A stretch of 64,000 bases of DNA from Tautonia sp040717455 (lineage in GTDB: Bacteria; Planctomycetota; Planctomycetia; Isosphaerales; Isosphaeraceae): positions 186,001 to 250,000 of the forward strand of contig NZ_JBFEFH010000007.1 in assembly GCF_040717455.1 (NCBI RefSeq), given 5' to 3'. Position numbers and translations under genes: made by a program. Below are positions 20,600 through 31,800 of the stretch, piece after piece (position 1 is the stretch's first letter; each line of letters begins with the position of its first letter). The notes beneath the pieces were generated by a model. That model did not search any database and was not told where the DNA came from. It saw nothing but the letters and a program-made list of their open reading frames with translations.

Positions 20600-20872
20600 T
20601 CAGTCGTGGAGGTGTCTGGCAAGGAACGAAGCTAGCTCTCCCATCGAAAGGTCGCGATTCGAACGACGGCCGAGCTCGGCCATCAGTTCGCCGAACGGGA
20701 GAGGTCGACCGTAATGCGCCTGGAGCGTTTCGCCGAGGACCACGGCGTCGATCGACGCGAGGCCCAGGTCGGCGAAAAAGCGCGTTTCAGGGCCAATGAG
20801 GTCGGAGTACTCTCGCCCTTGGAAATCCGAAAGCACGCGGGCCAGGTCGTCCAGTATCTCGGATTCCTTCAT
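20600..20872 (-). CDS. Free acyl carrier protein
   Basis: 90 residues, acidic and helical as expected for a type II carrier. The phosphopantetheine site is Ser40 in DLGLASID; the usual Asp before the Ser is Ala, a variant seen in some carriers of specialised pathways. The start is given by the TGATG overlap with the end of the large synthase subunit B, whose C-terminal phosphopantetheinyl transferase domain probably activates it. It may hold the starter, accept the finished chain, or present it to the hydrolase, SDR and methyltransferases encoded downstream. Confidence 0.85.
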   Translation of the reverse strand: MKESEILDDLARVLSDFQGREYSDLIGPETRFFADLGLASIDAVVLGETLQAHYGRPLPFGELMAELGRRSNRDLSMGELASFLARHLHD

Positions 20873-23800
20873 CAAGGATTCCCCCCTCTGTAAAACCATG
20901 CAAGGGCATAACCGTCTCGAATCGCCGATCCGACCCGAAATTGTTCGCCCGCGAGATCCGGTCGGAGTTCCGAAAGCTCCGGGCCCAGCCTCGCTGCGAT
21001 CCAGCCGTTTCGCACATCGAACGCCACCACTTCGGTGCTCGATGGCCCAGCCACCATGCCCCGTCCGGTGACCTTCCCCACGGTTTCCTTGGCAGACCAG
21101 AACCGGGCGATCCATGCCGATCGGTCTTCCCGTGCAATCTGGTCGAGCAGCCTGCGCTCACCATCGAGGAACGCGATCGATTCGAACGACTCCGAACGAG
21201 GGACGACCTGTTCCACGTCGATCCCCAGGATCGCTCCGGGGGATCGAGCGGCAAGAGCCACGGCAACTCCGCGTGTGTGAGCGATCGAGACGACCGGGAG
21301 TTCTTGTTCGTCAGGCTCTCGGCACGAGCGAACCCACGGACGCCCATGATCATCAGGCGTGATGGTCAGGTCCGCGGGATATTCCGCAGGCCTGCCCTCA
21401 TTGAGCCAGATCCGACGTACTGCCTCCTTGGCCGCGATCCGCCCCCAGAGTCGCAATGTTCGACGCTCGTCGGACCCGGTCGGGCGAAGGCACCCCGCCC
21501 GCTCGTCTGGAGAAAGCTGGACATATTCCAGGACGTCTCGCCAGATCGGCTTCCCCATGTCCTCTGGGGGCTGCAACCAGACCGCGACGCATTCGGCCCC
21601 CAACCCCGGGAGGTCCAGGGCCTCGCCGAGCAGTTCGCGATCGGGTTGGCGAAAAACATCTCGATAGCGGGGCGGCCAGTAGAAACGCCAGTCTTCCCAA
21701 TCATCAAGTCGCATCCAGACCCGCCCATCGGGCAGGAGAATCTCGGCGTCCACCCTGACACGTAGCCGGTCGATCTCCTTGACCGCGATGCGGCACGTCA
21801 GGTCGGTGCCCTCAGCCGGGTCATCACCGAAAATGCGGAGTGAGCTCAGGCGGAGGGGGAAGATCACATCCCCTTCGGAGAGTTGATCGAGCCCCCAGCA
21901 CCCCAGCAAATGGGTAAACGCATCCAGGACTATGGGGTTTGTCAAGGGAGCTGGGGCGGCGGGGTCGGCTTGGATCGCCCCCAAGGGGAGGAGCCGCAAA
22001 CGCCCTTCGATACCTCGATCCGAAGCATTCCCGATCCCGACGACCGCCTGGAGTGCCGGCCCGTGGAACAACCACTGCTCCGAATACATCGATTCGGCCG
22101 TGAACCGCGTCGGCGCGGCATGCCCTCCCAAGTCGAGTGGGTGTGCCTTCGGGGGATCGGGACGCTGTCGATCGAAGTCGATCACAGCCTCGACTTCCGG
22201 TTGATCATGCTGGCGAGTCGGGCCAGCCACCGGCCCTCGATGATAGAGGGAGGTACGAAACGATTCAGGACGATTCGGAATTCTGGAAACTCGAATCTCA
22301 AGTCGGATGGGCTCATCTTCATAGCGGATCCATCGCCGCGCTCGGATGTCGCGTAGCCCAACCAGGACCCGGCCACCAGCGTGCTTCGCCGCGGATTCTG
22401 CCAGCATCTCCGCCATGAGGGTGAAGGGCAAAACCGGAAGCCCCTTCATCTCCGGGTCGACCGCTGAAATTCGCCGGCCTCCGAACGTATGGTGTTCGGC
22501 AATAGGGTCACACGTCGCATCAAGGACCCGCCATTCGGTCCACCAAGTAGGATCTCCGGAGGCATCCTGCTCGGCTCCTTGCCCCTCGGACACTGGCGAA
22601 TGATCCTTCGGCAAAGCACCGCCCTTCACAATGCGATTGTGGGGTTGGAGGCCGAACTCCCCTTCAAGTCGAGTGAGCCATTGCAATGGGTCATGTTCCA
22701 CAGAAACGTCTTGAATCAGTGCTTGCTCAAGTGAGTCGAAGCCTGAATCTGGGAGATTGTCGTTCAAGGCAGTCGCAATTACACTGCGTTGCGTATCGAG
22801 GAATGACTGCATGGTGCGAAAATACGAGAGCATTGCCGTGTCATCATCACACGAATCACGAGGAACCTGAGAACTCGGGTCTAAAGCCGGAGTGCTCTCA
22901 GGCGGTGTGACCGACTTTCGCGAAGTCTCACCCGAGGAATTTGAGAAGTCAGGACTGCCCGTACTCTGAGCAGTAGGCCGATGGAGAGCTGAAATAAAAT
23001 TGTCCGAAAGGCGCATCTCGGGGAAGCCGAGTCGGAGAGGAACCCCTGGGTTTCGAGGCATCTCCGTCTGCTCAAGGTCGACTCGTTCCGGCCGTCGCCT
23101 CGAGACCAGAACCGTCGGGTCCACCGCAACTCCTTGGGCGAATAGCGAGGCGACCAAATGATTGAGCTGGGTGATCCCGGATCGCCTTGGGAGGTTTGCA
23201 GCGATCGCGAATGACGGACGACCACGGAGGGTATCCTCGACAAAGGCCGACAGGTTGCCACGCCCTCCCACGTCGACAAAGAGGCGAAGTCCATCGTCGT
23301 GCATACGCTCAATTGTCTGGCGAAATTCAACGGTCCTTGTCCACTGGGCTGTCGCAAGGCCGCGAATCTCCCGGGCAGACGTCGGGAAACGATCGGCAAC
23401 ACAGCAGGAATAGACGGGAACCTTGGGCGACTGGATCGGCAACGATTCGAAAAGTTCCTGGATCGGCGCGAGTGCCGGAGAGAAACGCTCAGAATGATAG
23501 GCTCTGGAGAAGGGCATTTCCTGATGGGCAATCCCCTCTGCCCTCAACCGGTCGACCATCGTCGCCGCGGACTCGGAATCGCCCACAAGCACTACTTGAT
23601 GCGGACAATTGTCAACTGCGACGGCCATCGACGACGAAGATGCCCTCAGAAGCTCCTCGATTCGAGCGCGATGCGTGGCCACCCCCAGCATCCGAGCCTC
23701 CGGAATCGCCCCCGACCGATCCAGCCGCGAGAACACCGTTGCAAGCTCGTTGAATCGTCGCTCGAGATGGTCGTCGTCTGCGATGGCTCCGGCGGCAACG

Positions 23801-25854
23801 AGCGCGGGAAACTCTCCGCTACTATGTCCGCAAAGAGCATCGGGGCGCAGCCCCATGCGAATCAGGATTTGATAGATCGCCCACTGAGCTGCGAGGACGA
23901 CATGCACAGCGGTCGAGGTTTCCCAAAGCCCGGAGTCTTGCTGCCGATCTGTGCGAAACAATCGGCCGCTCGGCGGCTCGATCGCACCAGAATGGAGCGC
24001 CATGCGGTCGATCCGATCGAAGGGAATCCGAACTTCGGGGAAATGCATGCAAAGATCGGCCAGCATCCCCGGATACTGTGAGCCTTCCCCCGGAAACAGA
24101 AAGGCAAGTCCTCCCTCTTTTCCAAGGGGACGATCCCAGAAATAGGCACCCTTCGTGTCCCGGATCGAAGCGCGATCCGGCTCGGTGAGCCTCTGAGCAA
24201 TCGAGTCGAGCCGAGCGATCAGTGCTTCGAGCGATTCAGCAACAACCCCCAATCGGCAAGAGTGTTCTGACTGAGTGGCTTCGGCGTTCAGTGTCGCCGC
24301 GAGATCTTTCAGCGAACACGCGGGGTTACGTCGCAACTGACGAATGAGCGAGTGAATCCGTTCTATCAATGCAGTCCGGCTCTCCTCGGCGATCAATACC
24401 GCCTCGTCCGGCCAACTCAGCATTGTTCCAGGGACCGCATCATCGGACCTCGGATGCTCTTCCAGTACCGCGTGCGCATTGATTCCTGCGAATCCGAACG
24501 CATTGACGCCCGCTCGCCTGGGAGACTCCTTACCTTGAATCCAGGGGCGGCTTGCCGGGTTCCATTCGAATCGTTCAACTGCCTGCTGCAGCAGCGGGTG
24601 CGGATTTCCTACAACGGGGCTGGCTGGAAGGACTCGATGATGGAGCGCGAGCGCGGCCTTGAGAATTCCGGCCATCCCCGCCGCAGGCATCGCATGCCCG
24701 ACCAGTGCGGAAACCGCGCCGAGAACTCGACCCTGTCCTCCACCCCGATGGGGAAATGCAGCTCGCAAGGCTTTCAATTCCGCGCGATCGGCCGCCGGGA
24801 CCCCCAGTCCATGCCCTTCGATGAGTCCGACGGAATCGGGATCAATCGCCGATCGCCGATAGGCTCGACGGATTGCTCGGAGATGGCCCTTCGCGTCTGG
24901 CGCGGCCAATCCACGGCCCAGTCCATCGCTTGCCAGGCCCACTGCCTTGAGCACCGCATAGATTCGATCCTGGTTCCGTTCCGCATCTCGCAACCGTTTC
25001 AGCACGAGCACCCCAACACCTTCTCCGGGCACAAGGCCGTCAGAATCGGCGGCAAATGGCCGAGGCACTCCCGTGCGGGACAGCACTCCCAGTTGCGAGA
25101 AAACCATGGGAAAGTCCACATCCGCTTCGATGTAGACCCCTCCCACGATGGCCAGATCCGCTCGCCTCGAAATCAGGGCGTTCGCCCCCAGGTCGATCGC
25201 CACGAGGGCCGAGGCACTCGCTGCATCGACCACGTAGCTTGGCCCGGTCAAGCCCAGCCGATGACTCACTCGACCGGCGGTCGCATTGGTCATCTGACCT
25301 GGGATCGTGGCGGAATCAAACGGAGGGAGCGTCTTCTTCAACTCGGCCCGGACGGCCTCACGCTCAGCCTCCGACCATTCAGGATGCAAGGAGTTCAAGA
25401 TCGCAAGTGTTTGCGCGAGCACTCTCCCATGCTGAAGTCGTGTCAAATTCCCCCGGTTAAAGTAATTCCCTCGGCCTACAATCACTTCCACACGTCGTCC
25501 ATCCTGGATGCCATTCGGATACCCTGCATCGGTCAAGGCCGACCGCGCGGCGTCGTAAACAAGAAACTGCTCGGGTTCGCCTCCCTCCAAGGTTCTCGGC
25601 ATCACCCCGAGTAAGCTTGGATCCATCACTATTGGCTCTTCGAGATATCCACCCCTCCGTCCACTGACACGATCACTTGCCTTGGATTCCGGGTCATGAA
25701 AGAGATTCGCATCCCAGCGACTCTCGGGAACCTCGGAAATGGACGCTCGCCCTTCGAGGATATTCTGCCAAAACTGGAACAGAGTACTGGCTCCAGCGAA
25801 TCGACAGGCCATGCCCACGATTGCCACGTCGAGAGGACGAGCGTCCCGGCTCAT
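20872..25854 (-). CDS. Synthase subunit B: KS(Cys to Ser)-AT-DH-phosphopantetheinyl transferase
   Basis: 1660 residues. KS fold at about 8-465: the catalytic Cys of DAAC is Ser213 (DAASASAL), while His348 (EGHGLGV) and His387 (VGHAMPAAG) remain, so it should not form the acyl-Cys intermediate and may act as a decarboxylase or chain-length factor. AT at about 583-900 with Ser678 (GHSSG) and His787 (RAYHS). A helix MQSFLDTQRSVI (1014-1025) mirrors one in subunit A. A double hot-dog dehydratase lies at about 1108-1400, with His1121/1122, GLPVLPF and FHGPALQ. The C-terminal phosphopantetheinyl transferase (about 1460-1655) has GIDVE (Asp1546, Glu1548) and FWSAKE. Layout recalls PUFA and enediyne synthases. 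ATGA overlap with subunit A. Base composition is clearly less GC-rich than flanking genes. Confidence 0.88.
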   Translation of the reverse strand: MSRDARPLDVAIVGMACRFAGASTLFQFWQNILEGRASISEVPESRWDANLFHDPESKASDRVSGRRGGYLEEPIVMDPSLLGVMPRTLEGGEPEQFLVYDAARSALTDAGYPNGIQDGRRVEVIVGRGNYFNRGNLTRLQHGRVLAQTLAILNSLHPEWSEAEREAVRAELKKTLPPFDSATIPGQMTNATAGRVSHRLGLTGPSYVVDAASASALVAIDLGANALISRRADLAIVGGVYIEADVDFPMVFSQLGVLSRTGVPRPFAADSDGLVPGEGVGVLVLKRLRDAERNQDRIYAVLKAVGLASDGLGRGLAAPDAKGHLRAIRRAYRRSAIDPDSVGLIEGHGLGVPAADRAELKALRAAFPHRGGGQGRVLGAVSALVGHAMPAAGMAGILKAALALHHRVLPASPVVGNPHPLLQQAVERFEWNPASRPWIQGKESPRRAGVNAFGFAGINAHAVLEEHPRSDDAVPGTMLSWPDEAVLIAEESRTALIERIHSLIRQLRRNPACSLKDLAATLNAEATQSEHSCRLGVVAESLEALIARLDSIAQRLTEPDRASIRDTKGAYFWDRPLGKEGGLAFLFPGEGSQYPGMLADLCMHFPEVRIPFDRIDRMALHSGAIEPPSGRLFRTDRQQDSGLWETSTAVHVVLAAQWAIYQILIRMGLRPDALCGHSSGEFPALVAAGAIADDDHLERRFNELATVFSRLDRSGAIPEARMLGVATHRARIEELLRASSSSMAVAVDNCPHQVVLVGDSESAATMVDRLRAEGIAHQEMPFSRAYHSERFSPALAPIQELFESLPIQSPKVPVYSCCVADRFPTSAREIRGLATAQWTRTVEFRQTIERMHDDGLRLFVDVGGRGNLSAFVEDTLRGRPSFAIAANLPRRSGITQLNHLVASLFAQGVAVDPTVLVSRRRPERVDLEQTEMPRNPGVPLRLGFPEMRLSDNFISALHRPTAQSTGSPDFSNSSGETSRKSVTPPESTPALDPSSQVPRDSCDDDTAMLSYFRTMQSFLDTQRSVIATALNDNLPDSGFDSLEQALIQDVSVEHDPLQWLTRLEGEFGLQPHNRIVKGGALPKDHSPVSEGQGAEQDASGDPTWWTEWRVLDATCDPIAEHHTFGGRRISAVDPEMKGLPVLPFTLMAEMLAESAAKHAGGRVLVGLRDIRARRWIRYEDEPIRLEIRVSRIPNRPESFRTSLYHRGPVAGPTRQHDQPEVEAVIDFDRQRPDPPKAHPLDLGGHAAPTRFTAESMYSEQWLFHGPALQAVVGIGNASDRGIEGRLRLLPLGAIQADPAAPAPLTNPIVLDAFTHLLGCWGLDQLSEGDVIFPLRLSSLRIFGDDPAEGTDLTCRIAVKEIDRLRVRVDAEILLPDGRVWMRLDDWEDWRFYWPPRYRDVFRQPDRELLGEALDLPGLGAECVAVWLQPPEDMGKPIWRDVLEYVQLSPDERAGCLRPTGSDERRTLRLWGRIAAKEAVRRIWLNEGRPAEYPADLTITPDDHGRPWVRSCREPDEQELPVVSIAHTRGVAVALAARSPGAILGIDVEQVVPRSESFESIAFLDGERRLLDQIAREDRSAWIARFWSAKETVGKVTGRGMVAGPSSTEVVAFDVRNGWIAARLGPELSELRPDLAGEQFRVGSAIRDGYALAWFYRGGNP

Positions 25855-28800
25855 CGCAACGCCCCCTGAAGATCCCGAGAGTGGAGATTCAGGGGAGCCT
25901 CAAGGCCACCGAGATCCGAGGCGAGAATCACCTCGACATCGCCTTTTCGGCCAAATCGAATCTCATCCAGGAGTGCCTGGCAACCGACTGCTGGATCAAT
26001 CATCCCCAGCCCGCGACGGCCAAGATGATCCTGTAATTCGGAAACCATGCCGACCCCGGCCCACGGTCCCCAGTTGATCGCGACCACTCGCCCCGGCCAT
26101 CGGCGATCCAGCCAGAGTGCCAGCTTGTTCAGCACTTCATTCGCCGCCGCGTAATCCGACTGCCCCTGATTCCCGAACCTCCCTGCAACTGAGGAAAAGA
26201 GCGCCGAGAATCGAAGCGATTCACCGCGCAGCAATCGAATCAGGTTCAACGCGCCATCAACCTTGGTACTCACCACGCGGTCGAAGGATTCGGGAGTTTT
26301 GTCCCGGAGCAATTTGTCATGGATAACACCCGCCCCATGGATGAACCCGACCGGGTCGCCATATTGCGTTTTCCAACGAGCAAGCACATGCCCCAGGGCA
26401 TCCGCATTTCGCACATCGACCTGGGCGTATTCCACGGTCGCTCCCTCGGCTTTCACGCGTGCCAAAGTCGATCGGATCTCTCGAGCACGCAGAAGTGAGC
26501 GGTACGAATGCTCCAGCGCCGAGGGAGTCACCGTCCGACCGCCCCGACGCGCCTCCTCCAGAAGCACCGATTTCAAGGCATTGCCCGACGCCACCCCCTC
26601 CGTAATTTCCGATTCTGAATCCTCGGGGAATGGACTGGTTCCCACCAATAGGAGGGTCGGTTGCCAGGCCCTCGCGAGTGCCACGGCAACCGCCGAGGAA
26701 ATACCTCGAGCACCTCCGGTTATTAAAATCGGCTCGCCTGATTGGACGTGAATCCTTGGTTTGTCTCGGCGAAGATCCCGTTCAACGGCCTGGAGCCGAA
26801 GTCGGCGTCCCTTGCGATAGCCGATCTCGGGCCACCCATCGTCATGAAAGGCTTCGAACATCAGGTGATCGGCGAGAACGGTCGCATCCTCCGCCGGGTC
26901 AAGGTCGACGACTCTCGATCTGACAGCCGGCCACTCCCGGCTCAATGTCTTCACGAGACCTGCAATCCCTCCTTGACCGGGGAAGATCCGGCCAGAGCAA
27001 TCCGCTCCCGAGCCGAATGCGCCTCCCATGGCGGTCGCGGCGATCAAGCACGCTCCCCCCAGCCCTGCGGAACGCTCCAGATCGTCCGCCGCGGCGCGTG
27101 CCAGGAAAAACAAGCCCCGCGCACTTAGACCCATTCGGTCCGGCCACATCTCTGAATCGCCAGCCTCCGGCCTTGGGTCCCCAAGTGGTTGGACATGCAC
27201 AATTCCTGTGATCTGTCCACGGGCGCGGATTTCTGCGAATCGCTCCGCCACCGCCGAGGCGGAGGACAGATCCGTCCGATCGCTTGCAATCAATTCGACC
27301 CTGAATCCGTCAGCTCTGAATCGTGCGGCAACTGACTGGGCGAATCCTCGCCCATCATCCGTCACCAGGACGGTCCCGCCTGCTGTCAATGACGACTTCA
27401 CCGCCTCGACGGGAGCGTCCACGGCCTCGATCAGCAACCGTCGAAGCGGAGCGTCGCTCAACGGTGCGATACCATTCGCCCTTGATCGATCGCGCTCGTC
27501 TCGGACCGGTTCGTTGATTGCCCGAGTCCCATGTCGAGGCTGTGCGTCGATCGATGGTTGCTTTCCGTTCGTTCTGACCTCGTCTCGCGAGTCCTCGCTG
27601 CTCATTTGGGGCGGTGCAGGTCGTTGTGACCCCGCCAGTACGACCTCGACCCGATTGACAATCTCTCCCAGCGTTTTGGCGCGCGTCAGGCCATCCATGA
27701 GATTCGGGGCGACGTTCGACCGAAGCTCCACGATCGAATCGCGCAAGGAACCCAGGATTTCAACGCGTTTGATGGAGTCGATCCCGAGATCCGCCTCCAT
27801 GTCGAGATCAATCCCGAGCATCTCGATCGGATAACCTGTACGATCCCGAACAATCTCCAACAAGCGTTGAGTCACGGAAGTCACTGGCATCACATCCGAC
27901 CCGGTGTGCTCCGGTGCAGTCTCACCCGCATGGCCGACCGACGCGGTTTTGCTCTGTTCAGGAACCGCTGACTCTTCACGATCATCCTGAGCCAATGCAG
28001 CGTGACTATTCTCGATCAAGTCCTCGGTTGAAGGCCCCTCGTCCCGCAGGATCGGTCGCTGAGAGGGAATCGCCACATCCTGCGAAGATCCCGATTGAGG
28101 CTTCTCAACGCCGGCGTGATGATCGCTCGAGGGCTCGACCGAACCTCGATCCAACCCGGAAGCCGTGCGATCCTCGCGGGCGGGCCGTCCCGTGAAATAG
28201 GCCTGCATGGTGGTTTGCTGGACCTGGAGAAATAGCCGCATCGTTTCCTGAAACGATTCCATAACATGTTCGGATTTTGAATTCGTCAACAGTTTCCTCG
28301 CATGGCCATTGTCCCGAGCCAATCCATCCCCCGATCGGGAGTTCATACTCCGGGTCTTCTCTTCGTTGCTCCCGCTTCTTCGTGGTGGATTCATGCGAGG
28401 CGATCCATCTCGACGCTCAGAAGAGGCTGCCCTCAAGCCATCACCAGCATCACCGTTTCCGCTCGCATGCCCGTTGCGAGCAGGGTCTCCGGTATGCCTG
28501 GATGTCGGCTCCTGTGCGACGGTCCCGTTTACCTCCATCTCGTAGCGACGCGGGCTTTTCGCGTCAGCCTTGTGCGAAGTCCCATTCATCAGATGCTCTG
28601 TCGCCATCCCCAGTCGTTCGGGTTCCGATCCATTGATCGGTTTCGCCCGGCTTCCATTCACGTACCAGGTCGATGGACTCACGGAGTGATCCAGTTCGCC
28701 CAAGCGACTGAGATCCAAGACCCTTGCACCCCGACGGCGGGTCAATCGTCCCAGGCCCCTCATCTCGACTCCGGCGACCAGCAATCGGCCCAGTGTCTTC

Positions 28801-31800
28801 AATATGGACGGGATTCCCGGGCTACCCGGAGCATCGCACGAAACCGCCAGGTGCGGCCGGTCATCGAGGATGGACTTGACCAGGGGGGCGAGGATTGATC
28901 CGGGGCCGCACTCGATGAAGACCCTGGCGCCGTCCCCGTGCATCGCCTCGATCATGTCCGAGAATCGGACCGGCGAGACAAGGTGATCACCGAGCCTTTG
29001 AGCGATCGTGTTCGGATCGAGTGGGACCGTACAACCATCCAGATTTGAGTAGACCGGAATCGATGGGGCGTGCATCCCCATCTGTCTCGCGTAATCGACC
29101 ATGGGGGTCCGAGCGTTGGAGACCCGCGGCGAATGGAAGGCAGCGGCGACCGCCAGGTCGAACGTTCGGACCCCACTCGACCGAGCCCGATCGATCGCGC
29201 GGTTCGCCGCGTCGCGGCCCCCCGCGATCACCGTCTGCCTTGGCCCATTCAGGTTGGCGATCACCACATCATCGATCCCCTCGATCAGCGAGGCAGCCCG
29301 ATCGGCATCGCAAGCAAATGCCGTCATGACACCCCGATCATTCCCGGCGGCCTCGAACATCAACCTCCCTCGGGCCTCGGAGAGTGCTGCCAGGGTGTTG
29401 AGATCGAATGCCCCACCGGCATGCAGGGCGACGAGTTCGCCGTAACTGTGACCCGCGACCAGGTCGGGCCGAATCCCCAGGGCATCCAGCCACCGAAGCA
29501 TCCCAACCGACGCCGCGCCCACCGCTGGTTGTGCCACCTCGGTCGCCGTCAGGGCAAGACGGGCCCGATCGCGATCGAGATCGTCCAGCGTCGGCGGAGG
29601 GAAGACCTTCGGCCCGACCGACGTTCGACCCGCGGCAACAAGAGCCTCATCGAACGATTCATAGCCGCTTCGCACCTCCTCGAACGCAACCGCCAGGTCG
29701 AGAAGCATCTCCAGGCGTTGCGCCCCCTGACCGGGAAAGAGGAAAGCGACCTTTGCCCCCCGAAAGGGCGGTCGCTCCTCGAATGCGATTCCCCGGGGGT
29801 CGTGGAACGACGTATCACCTCGGCCAATGGCCTCGCGGGCAATCGTCAGCAAGCTCCGCAAGTGTTCGATCGAGGTCGCCGTGATTGCCACCGCCGGCCG
29901 ACCCGGGTCGAACTCCCCGGACAACCGAATCAGCGTATGGGCAAGATCCTTGAGAGGGGGACTGGCACCCTGATCGAGTTGTTGAACGAGGTGATCGATG
30001 GAATCGCGGAGTGCTTCCCGATCGTTGGCCCGCCAGACAAAGAGCTCCGCGGGCCACTCGTCCAGCGGATCGGGCCGAGGAGCGGGGTCACCCTCGTAGG
30101 CTTCCAGCACCGCATGAAAATTCGTGCCACCGAAGCCGAACGCGCTGACCCCCGCCCGCCTCGGACGCTCAGGGTCGGCATGCAGCCAGGGTCGGACTGC
30201 CGAGGAGACGCGAAGTGGCCCGTCTTTCAGGTCCGCAGCCGGATTGGGCCGTTCGATCCCGATCGTCGGCGGCAATGTCTTGTGATATAAGGCCAGCGAT
30301 GCATTGATGAGTCCGGCCAGGCCGGCCGCGCATTTCGTATGGCCGATCATCGACTTGACCGAGCCCACCGCGATCGATGCCGGCGCCGCTCCATCCTGCC
30401 GGAGGAACTGGGAGAGCGCGTTGACCTCGACCACGTCCCCCACGGCCGTCCCGGTTCCGTGTGCCTCGACATATCCAAGACTCCTCGGGCTGACCCCAGC
30501 CTTGGCGTATGCTCGCGCCAGTGCTCTCGCCTGCCCATCGCCGTTAGGAGCCGTCAAGCCTCGGGCGCGGCCGTCGCTCGAACTCCCAAGCCCCTTGATG
30601 ACGGCATAAATGCGATCGCCGTCGCGCTCGGCGTCGGCAAGACGCTTGAGCACGACCACTCCGACGCCCTCGCTGATCACGATGCCATCGGCCGACGCGT
30701 CAAACGGCCTGCTGCGCCCCCGGGGTGAAAAGGCCTGGGTTTTGCTGAAGGCGAGATACGTAAAAGGATTTTGAACCGTATCCGCTCCTCCCAGAATCAC
30801 CATGTCTGCCGCGTGCGTCTCCAGCTCGCGAACGGCCAGGTTTGCCGCGGCCAGCGACGAGCCACAGGCGGCATCGACCGTGTAATTCGCCCCTCCGAGA
30901 TTGAAGCGATTCGCCACGCGCCCAGCCGTGACATTCAGGAGGAAACCGGGAAAGGCGTCCTCGGTCCATTCGGGCAAATAACGCTCGGCCTGCTCCCGGG
31001 CGGTCCGACCGGCCTCGGGCGCGATCGATTCAAGCATCGGTAAATAGGATCGGAACGCATAACCCATGGCAAGCTGGGCCGCGCCTCCTCCCATCCCGAG
31101 GACGACCGCGGTCCGATCCCTCGGGAACGGTCGATCCGTGTATCCCGCGTCGTCCAGGGCGGCACGGACGGCCTCCAGCACGAGGAGCTGTGCCGGCTCG
31201 ATGGACGGCAAGCTTGTCGGCGGCATCCCGTAACGAAGCGGGTCGAAGGGGATGTCCGGGACGAATCCACCCCACTTGGACACGATCTTGTCGGGGGCCT
31301 TCCCGTCGGGGTCGTAGTACGGCCGCCAGTCCCAGCGATCCGGGGGGACTTCGACGATCGCATCCACGCCGTGAAGCGTGTTGTTCCAGAACGCATGCAG
31401 AGTTGCGGCCCCCGGCATGATCGCCGACATGCCAACGATCGCGACGTCCGAGGGGGTCGCGGCCGATCCCTCCCTTACGGGTTCCACGATCGGGCGGCGA
31501 ACGAGTGCCGAACTTTGCACACTTAACTCATCGTGCAACTCGGCAATCGTGACAACCCGATCACGCAAGGTCGCCACCTGGCCAATCATGTAGAGGCCGC
31601 GAGCATACTGCTCGGCTTCGCCCAGGGGTTCGAGCGGCGCCCCCGCCCCGGATCCCCGATCCAGCCCCTTGCTCGCGACCCGCAGGCGCCCGACATTCAG
31701 GGCTTCCAGCCCAGCCCGGACCGCCTCGGCGGGGGTGCCCGTCGCGAGCAAGCGCGATCGTTCCTCCGCGAACTGCGCCGTGAACGGTGTCGGGACCGCT

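Noticed and set aside
22727..22744. GFDSLEQ in subunit B as a carrier-protein site
   Set aside because: A carrier needs about 35 folded residues before the Ser; here a coiled helix directly precedes it and no carrier-like helices follow. Chance resemblance.
29070..30290. Long plus-strand frame inside synthase subunit A
   Set aside because: It lies over the conserved KS and AT domains, which are unbroken on the other strand, and has no family signature.
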